Of a stretch of DNA of 64,000 bases, positions 46,208 through 59,536 are shown in pieces. Source of the DNA: Cercis canadensis (Eukaryota > Streptophyta > Magnoliopsida > Fabales > Fabaceae); NCBI GenBank assembly GCA_003255065.1, contig QAOA01002967.1, positions 62,001 through 126,000 on the forward strand, given 5' to 3'. Below the pieces are notes generated by a model, which did no database searches, was not told the DNA's origin, and saw nothing but the letters and a program-made list of their open reading frames with translations. Position numbers and translations under genes: made by a program. Positions within the stretch are counted from its first letter, which is position 1; every line of letters starts with the position of its first letter.

Positions 46208-49200
46208 CTATAATCTCTCCTCCTCAGCATTCCTCTAAAATATGTTATGTAATGTAATAGATCAAAGGAATGAAGCTCATCAAATGGAATGTTGATAAAG
46301 GTTAGGGCCATTAGCAACCTATATTAAAAAAAAAAATCTACAATTAAATTACATGAATAATCAATTGAATGGACATGGATTGTCTAAAAGACAAAATTAT
46401 ACTCTCACCTTCTAGCAGATTGCAACCTTTGCTTGGAGAGTGAAGAGCATCGAGTTATAAGTTGGAATTCTGCTTAACCAACAAATGGAGAAGCCTGTCA
46501 TTGTGAGTGTTCATTTTACAGGGGAAGACATATAACCCTAATTTAACAATTATAAGGAAGCAAGTTTCAAATTCAAATTCAAGATTTTTTTAAAAAAAAC
46601 ATGTTCAATAAAAAATTAGCAATTATTTGCCATTCAAATTTTTTTTTTATGGAATTATTTTCCATTCAATTACAATGTATCTATATGGGTACATAGACTA
46701 CATTTATTATTTGTAAAAATACCAAAAATTAGGTGTGTTACTATCCTTAATTGTATGATTTGTAGGATGTGCACTTTATATAAATCACAATTTATGTTGA
46801 TTATTATTCTTAATTGTGTTTGATATTGTTTGGTTCATAATATGCCCAATCCCATTGAATGTTGTAAGATTCAAATTTCTCCATTTAATGATAGGTTATA
46901 CAATAATGCAGCATTAATTATTTGATTTTATTTTTTAGTACACTCACACATGCCTGAAATTTGGTATGAATATTAAAATTGATATTTAAGCTCATTGGTG
47001 CACAACATATGTAAGCTGATTATATGTTATTTAAGCTAATTTGTGTGTGGTTCATATTTTCTTCTCCTTCTTGGTTGCCTACAATTATGAAGAACAATAT
47101 AGAAAAAGCTTAAATTCAAGAGAGAGTACATGTATACATAATTGTGTCATAATAAACATTTTTTTCCCATAGCATTGCAGGTTAGATCACATGGTAGTGT
47201 TAAGAGAATATAAAAACCACAAAATCAGGCATAAAAAAACTAAGCTCGAAATTCTTCTAGTGACTTTACAATGGACCATCTTGATCAGAAAAAAAAAANA
47301 AAAAAAAAAAAAATCAAGAACATAGAGACAGAAAATTTACCACAAATTGATGTCCAAATAAAAATCAACTACCTTTACCAGAAAAAAGAATTAAGAACAT
47401 CAAGTTGTGTTTACAATCTGGTCTAAAAATCAACAAACTTTGATTCTAAAGCCAAGCAAACTCCTTAACAATTAACAGTGTGTTCAATTTTATCCAAGAC
47501 ATTAATTTTATCAATTAACAATCTTCTTTAATGTATTGTTTTTTTTTTTATCCAAATTCACCTTACGTAATTGGTAAAAGGTTTATGCTTCAACTATCTT
47601 CTAATATAACTAACACTTCATAGGCCCATTTGACTAGTTAAAGGAAAGGGGGAGAGGATAATTAGATGACTAACTAAAATTTGTTTAAACATTATAACAG
47701 CAGACCAACATTAAGGTGTGGGATATTATTATACAAATTAGCTAAATCCCATGGCTAATAGTATCATGCCATATTGGGATTTTTTTTTTTCTACTTTTAA
47801 CCCTCTTTCATAAAATTTGTCTCATTGTTCCAATGGCTGACTCATGTGGCTCCATTTTAATATGGAAAAAAGCAAAGGAAAAAGGAATGAGGCACCTATA
47901 CATTTCTCATATGTGCTTTTCCTTTAACATAACAAAAATTTATGTAGTCATAGAATTTGTAGATCTTAATATAATTTGTTTTGATTGAAATTTTTTTCGC
48001 TATAAGATATTTCTCTCTTGTCATCACTACTTAATTCATGTTAATCATCAGGTATAGTATACTATAGGATATCCAAATAGTTGTTAACCAATCTCAGCTC
48101 TCCCCCAAAACGTATTTCTTGAGTCCCAAAGTAAAGGGAGAAAATGAAAGGATGATTTGGTTTCATTCAACCAATGATACGTGCTTCTCAATGGTGACCA
48201 TTCTCAACTTTGCTAAACACCTTACCACACACATGCCAAAGTCTTAAAGATTTGGTGCCTATCTATCAGCATGAACATATTTATGCTTTATTTGAAGAAA
48301 AACAAAGGTATGAGTATCACTTCTATTGTACATTCTTGTTATCACATGCAGCAAATTTTAATAACAAAAAGTGGAGCAACAAACTTATTAATTTGCACTT
48401 GCTAAGGTAATTAATAATATCTAAACACACACACACAAATATATATATATATATATACCCCTATTATGATGAATAAGAAGATAGGAAGAAAGTAAGAAAA
48501 AAAAGCATAACCTATTAGCAGCAGTATGGTGTTATGTTTTCCAAATATTTTAGTGAAGTATATACACATAGTTCTAAAGATGCAAGGTAATCATCTCTTG
48601 GAACATTCTGCAATTCTTGAAGACCTCTTGTATAAATCTATTAAATTTGGACTTTTCTCTTTCTTTGTATTTATATGGGCGATGATATATTGCAAAGTAA
48701 CCCTAATTTTGAAATATTGTTTTCATAATAAAAGGTGGAATATTTGAAATTCAAAATTGATACTCATAAAGATTGACAATTCTCTAATGGCTAGTCCAAA
48801 GTAACTCCCAAACAAACCCTTAATAAATACTCTCAATTATTGTAAAATAAACACAACAAATAGGAGAAGGACATCAGACACAATGGATAGACATATTGTT
48901 AAAAAAATTAAAAGACTCTTATTAGAAATATTTTTATATTTTCTCTAAAATTAATATACTTGTGAATGCAAACATATCACGTGGACAAAATGTTCAATAG
49001 AAAAGAAAAATGCAAAAACTAATGAAATAGATTACAACTTCAATTAAAACTTCAACAACAATGATGATATAGCTTTGAAAATGACATGATCCATTCAATG
49101 TTTTGCACAATAGAAACATATCATCCAATCCCATCCTTATTTTTTCTAAAATTTGTTTGTTGAGAAGTTAACTCCAAGGACTCCTTCAACTTCTATTGTC

Positions 49201-51854
49201 TTTTCTCTCAGTTTTTTTCCTGCAATTCTTGACAGTATTATGAAAGATTTATTTACTGCTTTGGGAAGAATGATCTCCTAATAAGAAGAATATAAAAAAT
49301 TGTGATGTTCAAAGAAATCAATAAGATCAATTCCTTGAATAGATACTCTCAATTATTGTAAAATAAACACAACAAATAAGAGAAGGACATCAAACACAAT
49401 GGATAGACATATTGTAAACACATTAGAAAAAACTCTTATTAACAACTAAGAGCAGCATCTCCAAGTGTGCCTATACTATTGTTATGGGTGAGTAAAAATG
49501 GTTAATAAGAACAATCCATGCAAGTTAGTGAACATATATTCTTATTATTGTGATAAAGTAAGTGATAGAAGATATATAAGATCTACCATACACATAGTAA
49601 GTGAAGGAAATTTGGGAAATGCAAATACAAAAAATTAAATACCCATATGAAGAGTAATAAAAAATTTACCCACATGGAGAGAACTCAGAGAAGATAGGAA
49701 TAGCCTGTATCCTAAAATTTACAGAGATCTTATTTTCGGTTGGACTTAACCAAAACAATTTAGCACTCTCATCTTTCTAGTGGACAGTCCTTGTATATGC
49801 TACTGCTATACAAAGCCCATGTATAGTTACAAATATGGTAGCACATTATAATAGTTGAGATGGCATCTTAAATGTGTACCAATAACTCAATAAGAATATA
49901 ATTTAAGACCATTTGCTAAGAACCATGGCAGAGTTTTCTGACTTGGTAGGTTAGTAACTGTCACATGGAAATAGCTTCTACAAATGAGCTCCCTTTGTTC
50001 AAGAGAATTAAATACATCATATTTGTATCCATAAATATATATTATGTAATTGATCATTGATCAGTATATCACATAATAGATTTAGCAAGAACATACCTCC
50101 ACTTAAGTGTTACTTCCTTCTGGCAATGTAATCAATCTTGTAGCCATACACCAATACAATGCTACAGCTGAGGAACATGTCACTTACGATTGTTAAACTA
50201 ATGCTCTATCATGAATTAAGTTGTTCTAATGATAGGAATATGTATCATGTTTGAGTGACAATGTCTATCAATATGTATCATGTAATCAAGTTTTTGTATA
50301 GTACAAAAAAGCTTTTATATAAATAAATCATTTTTTTTTTGTATCCAAAGATAACATAAGGAGGGAAAAATTATTTTCATATGGCCAGAATTCTAAATTA
50401 ATATGATTTCTTTCTGCATATTGCATGAAGCAGTACGTTAGAGGAATCTTCAAATAGAATTGGAATTACAACTATGAAAATAAATCTTGGGTTATACTAA
50501 AGAATACATTATGTGATGAAAAAGTGAAAATTTTAAAATTGAACTGACTAAAACTAAAAATTAGCAATGCACTTAAAAATTAAAAGAATATCTAGACACT
50601 ATCACAATATTGGGATCCATGTTGGCTCCCACTTTGTCACTATGAGAATCACCTCTTTGGCCTCATATAAGATAATACTTATGTTGCCTGCGAGAACATG
50701 ATACAAATTGATAGTGAAAAAACAAAGTCCCACTTCTTGCAGCCATTGGCAGAGTTCAATATGTTTATTTTTCTCTTTTTCTAACCAAGGTATGGTAATA
50801 ATATGAATCAGAAAATACTTCCTAATATGGATACAATGCAGAATTAGCATTAGGCAATCCCTCAAAATCTTTCAAGAATTTCTTAGAATAAAAAATAATA
50901 TAACATCTCTTATAGTTCATAGATTTGCAACCACAAAAACATTTTGACTAAGATATAATAAGATGTATGCACATGAATATAATTATTCTCACCTCTTATT
51001 TGAAGCTTCAAATTTGAATCATTACTATATACTAAGATCATATACATTTATCACTTATTTTTTCAGATCCAAATGCCTAATATTAAGATATTTCAAGAAT
51101 GTTGTTGTTGGCCAACCATTTATGACATTCCTTTTGGAGAACACCTTTTCCCTTGAACCTTTTTATCTTAGCTCATCCCTCATATTTTATCGCACTTTCT
51201 CTTCCCATTATGCTGTAAACAAAATGGAAGTAACAGATCATGTTGGAAAGATAGAATCACTTGAATGTCACTTTTTTTATTTAAAAAAAAAAAAAACTTT
51301 CCAGCAAAAATGATATTATGTGACAAATTTTCTTAGCAAAAGCATTAAGAAAAAAGGAGGGAGCTCAGTTTGCATATGCCAGGGGATTGAGGGAAAGAGA
51401 GAGAAACATATCTTATGTGTGTGTTGACCAATGATATTTGTTCTAATGTACTCCTCAAACTCAAGCAACTCATGTCTTCATCATCCATGGTCCAGCCACC
51501 AAATAAGCATAAAAAGCTTCAAAATTTCTTAAACATTGTACCTCATAAAAAATTATATCTCCAATACCTCTATGAAAGACAACCAATGATACACAGAAAG
51601 ACCATCCAAATTTAGTCTCAAGAAAAAACACAATTAAAAAAATATCAAAAGAAAAAAAAAACTATTTTATGAATAAAAAAATGAAGGCAGCCATGAATTG
51701 ATAGATTAAAATAAATGGCTGGTCTTACTTATATCATGGTCGATTTTCAAACACTTGATCATACCAAACAAAGAATATAAGAAATAAGAAAAGGGAAAAT
51801 AATAACTATATAAGAAATATCAACCAAGAAGCAAAGAAAATTTAGATGCTTACT
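46208..51854. other. Long AT-rich gene-free stretch
   Basis: No exon-like frames beyond chance. It holds an N inside an A-run at 47299, a CA/TA microsatellite at about 48425-48457, and the direct repeat pair at 48822 and 49336. Short open frames (for example 50963-51313) have biased composition and no recognised domain. Confidence 0.5.
48822..48932. repeat. Direct repeat pair of about 110 bp, copy 1 (copy 2 at 49334-49441)
   Basis: ATACTCTCAATTATTGTAAAATAAACACAACAAATA through AGAAGGACATCA.ACACAATGGATAGACATATTGT and ACTCTTATTA is repeated in the same orientation 511-512 bp downstream, at about 93% identity. This is a local duplication in AT-rich DNA. Confidence 0.85.
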
Positions 51855-52330
51855 TCTTTATCCATGAGAAGGAGAAATAAACTAACACATCTGTTGGGAG
51901 AAGAAAAATAGAAAGCATTAGTTTCTGTGCAAGAACGAAAAACACATAGCATAAAAGGAAAGGATGATGTCTAAGCTTGGGACTCTATTTATACACAAAG
52001 GAGGTAGTACTTAAAAAGAAAACCCTATTATTTTTCAAAATTAAATTCCTATAAATATGTACAACAATCATGTGTTGCTAAAAATTTAAATAAAAATAAA
52101 TTTGAAATTAATATAAAAATAAAAAATTACACAATAATTACATTCACATGTCAATTATCATTTATCTTTATCCATGAGAAGGAGAAACAAACTAATACAT
52201 TTGTTAGGAGAAGAAAAATAGAAAGCATTAGTTTATGTGCAAGAACGAAAAACACAAACCATAAGAGGCAATAATGATGTCTAAGCTTGAGACTCTATAT
52301 ATACACAAAAGAGGCATAACCAAAAAAAAN

Positions 52331-52361
<31 letters not shown>

Positions 52362-52486
52362 ACCCTAATATTTTTCAAAATTAAATTCCTATAAATATGT
52401 GCAACAATCATTTGTTGTTAAAAAATAAATAAAATAAATAAATAAATGACACAATAATTCCATTCACATGTCAATTATAATTCATT
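51855..52486. repeat. 310-bp tandem duplication with a TATA-like core
   Basis: Copies at 51855-52164 and 52165-52486 are about 88-90% identical. Each carries GAGAAGGAGAAA, then GCATTAGTTT.TGTGCAAGAACGAAAAACACA, then GACTCTAT.TATACACAAA, then ATTTTTCAAAATTAAATTCCTATAAATATGT. The second copy holds a long A-run with an N at 52330. The right part of each looks like a TATA-box region, so this may be promoter or element-end debris. Confidence 0.85.
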
Positions 52487-55400
52487 GGTTGACAATAAAT
52501 TTGGGAAATAATTAATTTGGCATTTTTTTTGAATTTGACTTCAATGCTACTAAATTCAAAATATGTTTATTAGGATTTTTTTTTTTTTGTGTACTGCAAT
52601 TTGAATTTACAGAGATTGGCAATTCAAATATTCATTAGTTTCAAATTTGAAGAAATTTAAGGGATGTAATTATTAGCAGGTTTTTTCTTTGATTTTTTGA
52701 ATTCAATTTAATTTTTAAAACATGTACTTAGTTGTAATTTAGTCCATATGCATTCCGACATATAATTCCCTAATTAAGTAAGACAATTAAGGTATTGATT
52801 TCAAATTGATATTCATTTTTTATTTCAATTATTGAATTCCCTTAGCCTTCACAATCTGAATTTCACCAAGCTCTCCAAAAGAAACATAGATTCCTTAATT
52901 TCACACCAAGCTCTCCAAAACATGTACTTAGCAGACAAAGAGACATAGAGGGAGGGGTAGTCTCTCCAAAAGAAAAGCAAACTCCTTCATCAAGATTCCC
53001 ACCATTAATTTCACCAAGCACTTTATCAATGGAGAATTTGCTGGTTCCATTATGGGTTCTCAAGACTTTTATCTCATCATCTTTTTGTGTTCATCTTCTT
53101 CACAACTATAGGAGATTTTTGAATAGCTATGTGTGTACTTATTTTCTTTTTTATTATCTTTGCTCAAAAAAAAAAAAAAAAGGAAAGGATATGCCTTGAT
53201 AAGGATTTCCTAATAATGACTATCGGTTTTAAAAAATTTATACATGTTTATTATGAAAGCAATTATAAGTATTTCCCAATAATCATGCTATAATAATGAA
53301 TATCGGTTTTAAAAAATTGTTGACCTCCGAAATTGTTGGTATAGTTAATTATGAAAGCCCTTAATCAAGCTTTGACAAATAATAAAAAAAAACCCAGTTT
53401 AATGCAATTGGTATTTAAATAAGGGGAATGCTTAAAATTGCCATAAACCGAAATTGTGGGTGAAATGAATTATACAAACCTAATATTATTCCATTGACAA
53501 AATATATTAGATTAGGTATTTCTTTAAATATTTTACCAACTTATGTTTTTTTTTTTTTTTATACCAATGCAAAAAAATTTGGTATAAGCATCTCTGACAT
53601 GAATTTCCTCAATGTTCCTCTTTTATTCAAAATGAAGAGATTAAAAAAAAAAAAAAGGAAAATCAGAAAGTGTAACTCAACAATGACAAAAGAAAAGATA
53701 AAGATCGTATAAGCTTATTTTATTGTAAGGGACATACCTAAGGTGCTGGAGAAAAAAAAAAAAAAAAACCTATTCACTTATGCAAATCGTAAAAATTTGA
53801 TAGAAGTCCAAGCTGCAATATAGGAAGGATCTATATTGAATGAGGCAAAGGAACAAATATCTATAAAATTGGGGGTAGAAAAATTATTACCAAAATTTCC
53901 ATGGTAAACCCAGGTTCATCCTTTCCAAAGTTGACTCCATTTCATTGTTAATTATGATGCCTATTAGCTTTAAAGTTAATTAGTATATATGAGCATTATT
54001 CCTACGATTCCTCTTCCAATTTAAGGCATGCATTAATCTCCATATTTTTTCATTATATTTTGAAATAAGTATTTTACAAATCAAAAATGGTTTGGTTCAT
54101 AATTGGTTCTGGAGTTATTATAAGAAAAAAAAAAAGTCATAATGTATACCTAGATGTCAAATGCCCATAATTTATACCAATTTATTGCCTAAAATTTATC
54201 AAGTTTTTTATGAAATGAATAAATGTTTAGGCAAAAAAAAAGCTTGACCGAAGGCACCATATGCTGTTTCGGTCAGCATTAATTTTGCTAAAATCGTGGC
54301 ATGAAATGGTTATACCGAACTTTCTTATTAAACAAATCATAAAAGCAATATAAAAGCCATAACCGATTTCACCTTAATTGACTAACCAATCCAAATTGAA
54401 TCATGACTACATGAACAACCAATGGGCTAATTCGAGGGATCCAATAATGCGAATGATTTTATGGTCTCAATTAATTATTAATTAACATAATAATACCTCC
54501 AAAAATTGGTTCAAATGTTTCTCCTTCTTGTTGGCTTTTATTTATTTCCAATTTTGTAACAATTATCAATAAAGTATTTATAAGATTTGAAATTAAGTAA
54601 TTTCACAAACTTGAGTTATTTAAAAGTAAATAATTCAAAAGTAATGAAAAAATGGGAGAATATATAACAATTCTAATCACATGCCAATTATAATTAATTA
54701 ATTGAAATTTAATTTGGCAAGTTAATAATTGAAAAAAAAATTTGAATTGCACTTCATTGCCGATTGAATATATTTATTAGCACAATTTTATAACATTATT
54801 GACTAATTCTTCTACTTTAGATAATTTTAATTTTAATTTTAATTGAAATGAGTATTAATTGCAATCATTAAATTAAATTTGATTATTTCTGTCTATTTTT
54901 TGTTAAGGCACATTTTTATTACTTTAAAATCAATTTCTTGATTACATTGCTTAATTAGGACATCACATGTCAAAATGTATGTAGACTAAAAGACAACTAA
55001 ATACATATTTTTCTTTTGTCCCTCATTGATGACAGTTAAATTAGGCAAAATGAATATTGAATTTCACTTCTGAAATTTTTTCAATGTAATTTTTACTACA
55101 ACGATAATCTTAAAATTTTCAAAATTAATTACTAATCAATAAATTATAATCAGAATGTGATTGAAATTATTATATAATTTTTTATTTTTATTTTAATTTC
55201 ATATTTATTAATTTATAAAAGATCAAAGTTTATGAGTTTACTTATTTTTGCTTGTAACCTTACTTCATAGTCAGTGTTCGAGCTTTACTTTGTAAAAATG
55301 AAACTTTTGAAAACTAAGCATAGATTCATTTGGTTGTAATATCTTTTTTTTCATTCATTTAAAATTATATAAATTTAAAATTACATAATTGATTGATTGA

Positions 55401-55830
55401 AAAACAAGTAAGCACCAAAGTGTATTGATATAAATCTTTAATGCTAATTGATTTTATTTATGACTTAAATTCATTATTTTTAATTTCAATCATCATTAAA
55501 ATAGGAATTCAAATTCAAAGTAGGCCAAAAAACTAATTTCAACATACATGTATATTTAAAATTAAATAAATACAAAAATAATAATTTAATATTCAAATTT
55601 CATTTCTTCCATAATTATACCATTAGTTTAGCATTGACTAAGAACAAATCAACAATATGGCATAACCAATTTAAAATTTAATAAATAATTACTATTTAAT
55701 AATTAGCTAATTTGAAAACATATATAGAGTAAATCCAATCACTTGTCAATTATAATTAATTGATTGTCAATTAATTTGGCAAGTCATTAATTTCAGAATA
55801 TTTTTATTTATTGTTATAAGAATTTTATTT
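52464..55830. repeat. Thrice-repeated TCAATTATAATTAATTGA...AATTTGGCA motif block
   Basis: Related blocks of 80-120 bp lie at about 52464-52575, 54670-54790 and 55733-55830, all in the same orientation (CA.TGTCAATTATAATT, then AATTTGGCAAGT.ATTAATT, then TTTATTAG). Between them, short stretches such as ATATCGGTTTTAAAAAATT (53222 and 53283) also recur. The whole 52.4-55.9 kb stretch looks built by repeated local duplication and decay. No gene was seen in it. Confidence 0.55.
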
Positions 55831-55970
55831 TGTCTTTGGCACCCCCTTCCCCTAATTGAGTTCTTTTTGGATTCATCATTGGTCCAATGAACTATACTGA
55901 TGCATCTACAAATATTGCGTATTTATCATTACTATTTTCACTTTTCATTCACATATCTCCTCTTTCTAGA
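55831..55970. other. Left flank of the hAT element
   Basis: Short AT-rich spacer with no gene. It ends in CTCCTCTTTCT, the pre-insertion edge of the hAT element. Confidence 0.4.
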
Positions 55971-56944
55971 GTTGGGTTCATGGGTTGAGCACAGTGGGCC
56001 AGCCCGTTGGGGCCCGAAAAAATGGTGGGTTGGATTCTTAAAATGATAGCGCGTTTAAAATCGGGCCAATTTGGCTCGGCCCGATCGGGTTCGAGCCGGG
56101 TTGGCCTGATTTGCAATTTTTGGTTCGAGCTGGGTTGGTCCGATCGGGTTCGAGCCATCATTTTGAAATCCCTAACTCAAAAATTAAAATTTCATCTCTC
56201 ACTCCACTTCGGTTGTCCACTTCTTCCCAAATTTAATCTCTCACACACTCCACTCTCCGATCTCCGCCTCCCTCTCCTCAGTCCTCACTACCACCGCCGG
56301 TTGCCGCCTCTCCTTCTCCATCTTTTTCCTTTTGTTGTGCATATGTCTATAAGTCCTTGTTCTCTCTCTTTCTCTCTCTTTCTTTCTTTCTGTGAGGTTG
56401 TCTGCCATATATTATAGTGTTCTCTCTCTTTCTCACTCCCTATCTGCCAATCTTCCATATTGGAGCTCGTTTACAGTTACAACTAGTTGAGCTTGCATGG
56501 GTGTTTAACGATGGGGGTGCACTACATAGTTGCCATTGTTGATTATTCTATGGGAAAGTCTTGCACATTTTAGATCTGATTTCTTATTGCTCTTGAACAG
56601 ATAAAATCCTCTTTGTGACTTATGGGATTCTCGTTTGAATCAAACAATTATTTTATGCCTGGTTGTTAGTTCTTAGTTGTTACTCTCATGTTTTGATTTA
56701 TTTTGAAAGCTCAAATTAGGTTGCTTTGCTATGTGCCAACGTTGAGCGCTAAGTTCCTGGCGCTGAGCACTGGGCGTGGCCTAACCGGGCCAATGTGTGT
56801 TGTTGGTTCCAGCACTGAGCGCTAGGCATGCTGAGGTGAAAATGTTAGCATTTTGTGGTGCCATTGCTTTTATGATTTGTTGACATTTTGTTTGCAATTT
56901 TGTTAGGGGCTTTTATTTACTCTTTTCTTTAAAATTTTTGTAGT

Positions 56945-59130
56945 ATGGCTTCCTCTAGTGTTGGAAAGAATGGTGGTATTAGTTGTGATGCTGATGATGA
57001 TTGTGAATTTTTGCAAATCCCTAGTATTGTAAGTAATACAAATACTAGTGAAAATGTTGAACCACAATCCAAAAAGGCTAGATCATTAACCTTTGATGTG
57101 TGGAACTATTTTGTTAAAATTGTTATGGGTAAAGATGGCAAAGAAAAATGTAAATGCAAGGCTTGTGGGAAAGAATACACTTGTGCAAGTAAATTAGGAA
57201 CTTCTCATTTATGCCGTCATGTTCCTAAATGTCATATGATTCCTAAATTTCATGATGTTGGGGAGATGATAATTGATTGTGAAGGGAAGTTGAAGAGAAG
57301 AAAATTTGACTCTAATGTGAATCGTGAGCTATTGTTTGAATTGATTTTTGCACATGATGTTCCATTTAGTATTGTTGAGTAGAACGTGTTTAGGAAATGC
57401 CAAAAGTTTTTGAATGAAGATTGTAAGTTTATTTCAAGAAAAACTACTAAACTTGATGTGCTGAAAAAATATGAAGTGGAGAAAGAAAAATTGAAACAAC
57501 AATTAGTCTGAATTCCTGGTAGAGTTTGTTTGACCTTTGATGTTTGGACTGCATGCACCAACCATGGTTATATATCTTTAACTGCTCATTATGTTGATGA
57601 GAAATGAAAGTTGAATAGTAAGATTTTAGCATTTTCTCACATGCAACCTCCACATACCGAACATGATTTATCATTGAAGGTGCTTGAATGTTTAAATGAT
57701 TGGGGAATAGAGAAAAAATTGTTTTCCATTACTTTGGATAATGCTTCTTCAAACGACATTATGAAAAACATCTTGAAAGAACACCTATGCTTGTCAAATA
57801 GCCTGTTACTTAATGGAGAGTTTTTTCATATTAGATGTTCTGCTTATATCTTGAACCTTATTGTTCAAGATGGTTTGAAAGTTGCTAGTGATGCATTGCA
57901 CAAAATTAGACAAAGTGTGCATTATGTGAGGGCATCAGAAAGTAGGATGAAACAATTTTTTGAATGTGTTGAACAAGTTGGTGGAATTGATACATCAATT
58001 GGTTTGAGACTGGATGTTGTCACTAGATGGAACTCCACTTATATAATGCTTGAGAGTGCAATCAAGTGTAGTCGTGCCTTTCATAGTTTGAGTTTAATTG
58101 ATAAGAATTATAAGTGATGTCCATCATCAAATGATAAGTAGAATAGAGGGACTTCAATGTGTGAATTCTTGATGCCATTTTATACAATTACCAACTTGAT
58201 ATCTAGGTCATCTTATCCTACATCTAATTTGTATTTTGGGGAAATTTGGAGGATAGAACTTCTTTTGACATCCAACTTGATGAATGAAGATTTGTTGATT
58301 CAAAGCATGACTCATAGAATGAAGGATAAATTTGACAAGTATTGGAAGGAATATAGCATGGTTCTTGAATTTGGGGCTATTCTTGATCCAACCAAAAAAC
58401 TTAATTTCTTGAAGTATACTTATTCTAGACTTGATCCATATTACTATGAAGAAAAAGTGGAAAAGGTTAAGAAGGATTTGTATCGAATGTTTGAAGAGTA
58501 TGTCAATAAGGGTGCAACAACTTCAAAGACTTCTTTCAATGTGAGTCAACCACAAAGTATTATTTGAGGAGGAAAAGGAAAAGATAAATTGCCTACACTA
58601 TATTATGATGTAAGTTTGCTATTGAAATTTTTTTTTAAACATTTTCATTGTCTACATTTTGATTACACAATATTATGATGTAACTATGTAAGTTAAATAT
58701 TAATTTCATCATTTGATAGGATTTTGAAGAATTTGATTACCAACAGACTAACAATGCCAGAAAGTCTCAACTTGATATTTATTTCGAAGAGCCAAGGATC
58801 ACAATCACAAGAAATTTAGATGTTTGGGCTTATTGGAAAGACCGAAGTAATAGATTTAGTGATCTTGAAAGGATGGATTGTGATATATTGAGCATTCCAA
58901 TAACTACCGTAGCATTAGAATCCACTTTTAGTATTGGCTCTCATGTTTTGAACAAATATAGAAGTTTCATGCTTGACGAAACATTGCAAGTTCTCCTATG
59001 CACACGTAATTGGCTACTTGGTTTTGTTGGTGATGATGATGATAATTCAACTGACATTGACAATCTATGTCTTTCTAGAGAGGATTCAAATGTTATTATT
59101 GAGGGCAATGATGAGGAAGAAGAAGATTAA
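56945..59130 (+). pseudogene. hAT transposase (BED finger, RNase H-like core, hATC dimerisation domain), six nonsense codons
   Basis: Exon 1 (56945-58609, 555 codons) and exon 2 (58720-59130, 137 codons with stop) are joined by a GTAAGT...GATAG intron and together give 691 residues. The BED zinc finger (about 53-97) has C71, C74, H92 and C96/H97. The catalytic core shows TFDVWTACTNHGYISLTAHY and then SITLDNASSND. TRWNSTYIML marks the middle. Exon 2 carries the hATC domain (DILSIPITTVALESTFSIGS...RSFMLDETLQVLLCTRNWL). There is no frameshift, only in-frame stops at 57380, 57509, 57605, 58115, 58139 and 58565. Most replace a Trp expected in the family (for example IVE-W-NVF, DEK-W-KLN). An intact protein would bind the element ends and cut and paste the element. 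Confidence 0.88.
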
Positions 59131-59323
59131 GGCATTTCATAATTTGAATAGTTTTTTAAACTTGTTATTTGGTTGTTATTTTGTTGGCGGGTTTGATACT
59201 TTGATTTGCCTACTTGGTTTTGTTGCTTTGAATGTTATTTATGCTTCATTGTTTGATTGTTGGTTTGAGCTATGATCATTTAAACTTGGTTATTGGTTTG
59301 ATTATTATTTATTCTTCAGAATT

Positions 59324-59536
59324 ATGGGAGATGCTAATGGCTCTAGAAGGCCTACTATTTGGGAACATTTTGAAAATGTTGATGTAGAAGATGAGAATGG
59401 GTTACTAAGAGCTTGTGCAAAATGTAAGGCTTGCGAGAAAATTTATCATATACATCCGACAAAGTGTGGAACAAGCTATTTATGACATCATTTGCACAAA
59501 TGCTCATCTCAAAATACAAGAGTTTTAGGACATTAG
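59324..59536 (+). pseudogene. Second BED-type zinc-finger ORF inside the hAT element
   Basis: A 71-codon frame begins MGDANGSRRPTIWEHFENVD and contains a second BED-like finger: CAKCKACEKIY, then GTSYL-HHLHKC. Aromatic W13 and F16, the Cys pair (C34, C37) and His/Cys ligands (H55/H56, C60) fit BED spacing. One in-frame TGA (codon 54) sits where Arg is usual (SYLRHH), a CGA to TGA change. It lies 194 bp after the transposase stop and before the right subterminal repeats, preceded by TTCTTCAG, a possible splice acceptor. It may be a short accessory DNA-binding protein, an alternative exon, or a remnant of another hAT copy. Confidence 0.6.

Noticed and set aside
48422-48460. CA/TA repeat as a CRISPR-like or regulatory array
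   Set aside because: Plain microsatellite; nothing CRISPR-like occurs in this plant DNA.
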